From: CBFCZU01 sp965602635
Lineage (GTDB): Bacteria; Planctomycetota; Phycisphaerae; SM23-33
Direction of reading: 5' to 3'
DNA length: 6,256 nt
Assembly (NCBI GenBank): GCA_965602635.1
Contig: CBFCZU010000250.1
Span: 1-6,256 of the forward strand
Position numbers and translations under genes: made by a program. Shown piece after piece: positions 3,811-6,256 of this stretch (position 1 is its first letter; each line of letters opens with the position of its first letter). Below the pieces are notes generated by a model, which worked only from the letters and a program-made list of their open reading frames with translations, was not told the DNA's origin and did not search any database.

Positions 3811-6256
3811 ATGGTCACCGTCACCATCGATGGCAACGCATTTGAGGCAGCGGAGGGCGCCACGATTCTCTCCGCCGCCACGGATAACGGAGTGTACATA
3901 CCACATATCTGCCATCATCCAGATCTCCCGCCTTTTGACAGGCTACCGCTGGCCACGCGCATCTTTCGGGGCGACAGATGCTATGACCACCAGCCAATAG
4001 CTGAAGACGAATTGCGCCAGATGGAGGGTTGCGGACTTTGTATGGTTCTAGTGGAGGGGCTGCCCGAGCCGGTGCGGGCCTGCCAGACGGCGGTGGCTCC
4101 CGGCATGTCCGTCCAGACGCAGAGCGACACGCTCAAGGAAGTCAGGCGCACCAACTTGATGGAGGTCTTCGCGCGCCACCCGCATGCCTGCTTGACCTGC
4201 GCCCAGCGGGAGGGTTGCAGTCTGGAGGACTGCTCCGCCAACGTGCCGAAGGAGGAGCGCTGCTGCAGCCAATTCCACAATTGCGAGCTGCGTAAGGTCG
4301 CCGAGTATGTGGGTGTGAAGGAGGAAACACCGCGCTACCGGCCCGCGGGGCTACCGGTCTTGGCTGACGAACCGCTGTTCTCGCGCGATTTCAATCTCTG
4401 CATCGATTGCGCCAGGTGCGTGCGGATCTGCAATCAGGTGCGCGGCGTGGAGGCGCTTGGCATAGTCCACAATGGCGGCCGCCTGGTCGTAGGTAGTGTC
4501 GCTCCGACGTTGATGGAATCGGCCTGTAAGTTCTGCGGGGCCTGTGTCGAGGTGTGCCCGACCGGCTGCCTGACGGACAAGGAGGCACAACCGGGCGACC
4601 GGGAACGCTGGCTGGTGCCTTGCGTTCATAGCTGCCCGGCCGGGGTGGACGTGCCCGGCTACATACGCCGAATCGCCGACGGGGACGTCAAGGGAGCCGC
4701 GGCACTAGTCTGGGAGAAGCTGCCCTTGGCGAACGTGCTGGGCCATGTCTGCTTTCACCTCTGTGAATACGAGTGCCGCCGCAAGCAGATCGACGACCCG
4801 ATCGCCATCTGCGCGTTGAAGCGATTCGCGTTGGAGGCCGGCGACGGCGCCCTGTTGAAGGAGGCGGTCGAACCCCCGCAGAGCGGCAAGAAGGTGGTTG
4901 TGGTCGGCGCCGGTCCAGCAGGATTGGCCGCGGCTTACTTCCTGAGGTTCAAAGGTCACACCGTCACCATTCTCGAGGCCACGGAATCGCCGGGCGGCAT
5001 GCCGAAGCTCTCCATTCCGAGCTACCGACTTCCCCAAGCAGTCTTGGAGAAAGATCTCGCCGCGATCCGGAACCTGGGTGTGGAGGTCAGGGCCGGATGT
5101 CGCCTGACCAGCGGTGAGGCCATGGTTGATCTTTTGGGCCAGGGCTTCGACGCCGTACTGGTCGCTGTTGGCCTGCCGGAGAGTAAGAAGATCGCGCTCG
5201 AGGGAGTCGGTCTCGACGGCGTGTTTTGGGGACTTGAATTCCTGAGAGAGGTCAAGGCGGGAAAGACGTTCGACCTCGGCGACAGAGTCGTCGTCGTGGG
5301 TGGCGGCAACGTGGCCATTGACGTAGCCATGACGGCGCTGCGCCTGTCCGGCGGAAGCGTGCGCCTGTTCTGCCTGGAGAGCCGCGAAGAGATGCCGGCC
5401 CACGCCCACGAGATCCAGAAGGCCGAGGCCGAGGGAGTCCAAGTCAACCCAAGTTGGGGGCCCGCTGCCATCCTGGGTAGGCAGGGAAAGGTAAAGGGCG
5501 TGGAGTTTCGCTGTTGTGTGGCCGTGTTCGACGAGCAGCGGAATTTCGCCCCGAGCTTCGACGAGCAGCAGAGGCTGACAGTCGATGCCAGCGCGGTGAT
5601 ACTCGCCATCGGCCAGGCTCCACCAGACGGTCTACCCGCCGAGGGAGAGGGAGTCTTCCTGGCGGGTGATATCGCGAGCGTGTCCACCGGCGGCGGATCG
5701 GTGATCGACGCCGTGGCTTCCGGGCGTGCGGCTGCCGAACGAATTGACGGATACCTGGGCGGCGATGGCGACGTGTCACTCCAATTCACTGACCACGCAC
5801 CTCCCAACACCTCGATCGGACGCGAGGAGGGATTCGCGCCGTGCGCCCGGGTGCCGCTGCCGTGCGCCCCTCCTGAGCAGCGCTGTGCTGACTTTCGGGA
5901 GATTGAGGGAACCTACTCGTCCGAAGCAGCACTGGCCGAGGCACGGCGTTGCCTCCAATGCGACCTGCGGCTGATGATCGCTGAGCCGGCCCTTCCGCCG
6001 GAAAAGTGGCTGGACTTCAACCGTTCCAATGTGGACCAGGTTCCGGCCGTCGAAGGGGTTTTCATCTTGGCCAATGGCGACAAGAAACCCGTGGCGATCA
6101 AAGGTGTGGCAGACATCCAGGCGGGGCTTCTGGAAAAGCTCGAGTCGGCCGCCGAAGTGGGGTTCTTCCTCTGGGAAGAGGATCGGATGTACACCAAACG
6201 TGAAAGCGAGCTGATTCAACAGCACCTGAAGCAGTATGGCGAACTGCCCGGCGGAG
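3811..6256 (+). CDS. bzdV: Large Fe-S flavoprotein: NuoG-like front fused to GltD-like NAD(P)H oxidoreductase (BzdV-like), partial
   Basis: Open from ATG 3811 to the right edge, at least 815 residues, no stop seen. It probably moves electrons between NAD(P)H and ferredoxin. Domains: [2Fe-2S] ferredoxin-like with C34, C74, C77, C91; NuoG-type His-Cys motif H123, C127, C130, C136, with more Cys at 141, 151, 152, 158; two [4Fe-4S] motifs, C197/C200/C203/C207 and C239/C242/C245/C249-Pro; GltD-type Fe-S region C271, C275, C314, C318, C322; FAD loop GAGPAG at 366-371 with E389 ending the next strand and PGGM at 394-397; dinucleotide loop GGGNVAID at 497-504; second FAD signature GVFLAGDIA at 614-622; EARRCLQCD at 710-718; then a C-terminal domain from about 745. 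MVTVTIDG is a normal first strand of the ferredoxin fold, and an in-frame stop at 3790 rules out a longer start. No clear ribosome binding site is present. It lies 47 bases after the ferredoxin. The symbol rests on context and architecture; SfrB-like NAD(P)H dehydrogenases share the layout. Confidence 0.88.
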   Translation, partial: MVTVTIDGNAFEAAEGATILSAATDNGVYIPHICHHPDLPPFDRLPLATRIFRGDRCYDHQPIAEDELRQMEGCGLCMVLVEGLPEPVRACQTAVAPGMSVQTQSDTLKEVRRTNLMEVFARHPHACLTCAQREGCSLEDCSANVPKEERCCSQFHNCELRKVAEYVGVKEETPRYRPAGLPVLADEPLFSRDFNLCIDCARCVRICNQVRGVEALGIVHNGGRLVVGSVAPTLMESACKFCGACVEVCPTGCLTDKEAQPGDRERWLVPCVHSCPAGVDVPGYIRRIADGDVKGAAALVWEKLPLANVLGHVCFHLCEYECRRKQIDDPIAICALKRFALEAGDGALLKEAVEPPQSGKKVVVVGAGPAGLAAAYFLRFKGHTVTILEATESPGGMPKLSIPSYRLPQAVLEKDLAAIRNLGVEVRAGCRLTSGEAMVDLLGQGFDAVLVAVGLPESKKIALEGVGLDGVFWGLEFLREVKAGKTFDLGDRVVVVGGGNVAIDVAMTALRLSGGSVRLFCLESREEMPAHAHEIQKAEAEGVQVNPSWGPAAILGRQGKVKGVEFRCCVAVFDEQRNFAPSFDEQQRLTVDASAVILAIGQAPPDGLPAEGEGVFLAGDIASVSTGGGSVIDAVASGRAAAERIDGYLGGDGDVSLQFTDHAPPNTSIGREEGFAPCARVPLPCAPPEQRCADFREIEGTYSSEAALAEARRCLQCDLRLMIAEPALPPEKWLDFNRSNVDQVPAVEGVFILANGDKKPVAIKGVADIQAGLLEKLESAAEVGFFLWEEDRMYTKRESELIQQHLKQYGELPGG

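Noticed and set aside
4029..4295. 88-residue plus-strand frame within the V-like gene
   Set aside because: Out-of-frame shadow of the NuoG-like region; the main frame carries all the Cys motifs and is open throughout.
4705..5442. 245-residue open frame on the minus strand
   Set aside because: Mirror of the FAD and NAD(P) core of the V-like gene; no domain of its own. The same holds for the overlapping 262-residue frame at 5022-5810.
5527..5568. Twelve-base direct repeat TTCGACGAGCAG, 30 bases apart
   Set aside because: Encodes FDEQ twice in a surface loop of the GltD-like core; too short and isolated to be a functional DNA repeat.

Overview
The window is six same-strand genes packed into one operon-like block, cut at both ends. 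It encodes an ATP-dependent class I benzoyl-CoA reductase of the Azoarcus (Bzd) type together with its electron-delivery proteins. The gene order is N (3' end only), O, P, Q, M (ferredoxin) and then a very large iron-sulfur flavoprotein, V-like, that runs off the right edge. The coding DNA is GC-rich (by eye about 60%), gaps are 24 to 47 bases, and Q and M overlap by 4 bases. No RNA gene, mobile element, CRISPR array or integrated element is visible, and no promoter or terminator is recognisable, as expected for the interior of a transcript.

Layout: 1-404 end of the N subunit; 429-1745 the O subunit (N and O together form the active-site module with [4Fe-4S] clusters); 1772-2536 P and 2577-3479 Q, two ASKHA-fold ATPase subunits that form the ATP-driven electron activator; 3476-3763 a 2[4Fe-4S] ferredoxin; 3811 to the end, at least 815 residues of a multidomain oxidoreductase with a NuoG-like iron-sulfur front half, a GltD-like FAD/NAD(P) core and an unusual C-terminal extension.

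Inferred working order: NAD(P)H gives electrons to the flavin of V, they pass along its iron-sulfur relay to ferredoxin M, then to the P/Q ATPase, which hydrolyses ATP to inject low-potential electrons into N/O, where the aromatic ring of benzoyl-CoA (or a close analogue) is reduced to a cyclic dienoyl-CoA. This is central anaerobic aromatic degradation.

The organism is an anaerobe or facultative anaerobe that degrades aromatic compounds. The bzd-type genes are known from Azoarcus-like betaproteobacteria and also outside them, and the sequence alone does not fix the phylum. The enzyme system itself is known. The least explained parts are in V: an insertion inside its [2Fe-2S] loop, a cofactor-binding site that looks changed from NADPH to NADH, and a C-terminal segment resembling a dead GIY-YIG domain. 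The divergent ATPase motifs of P are also notable.
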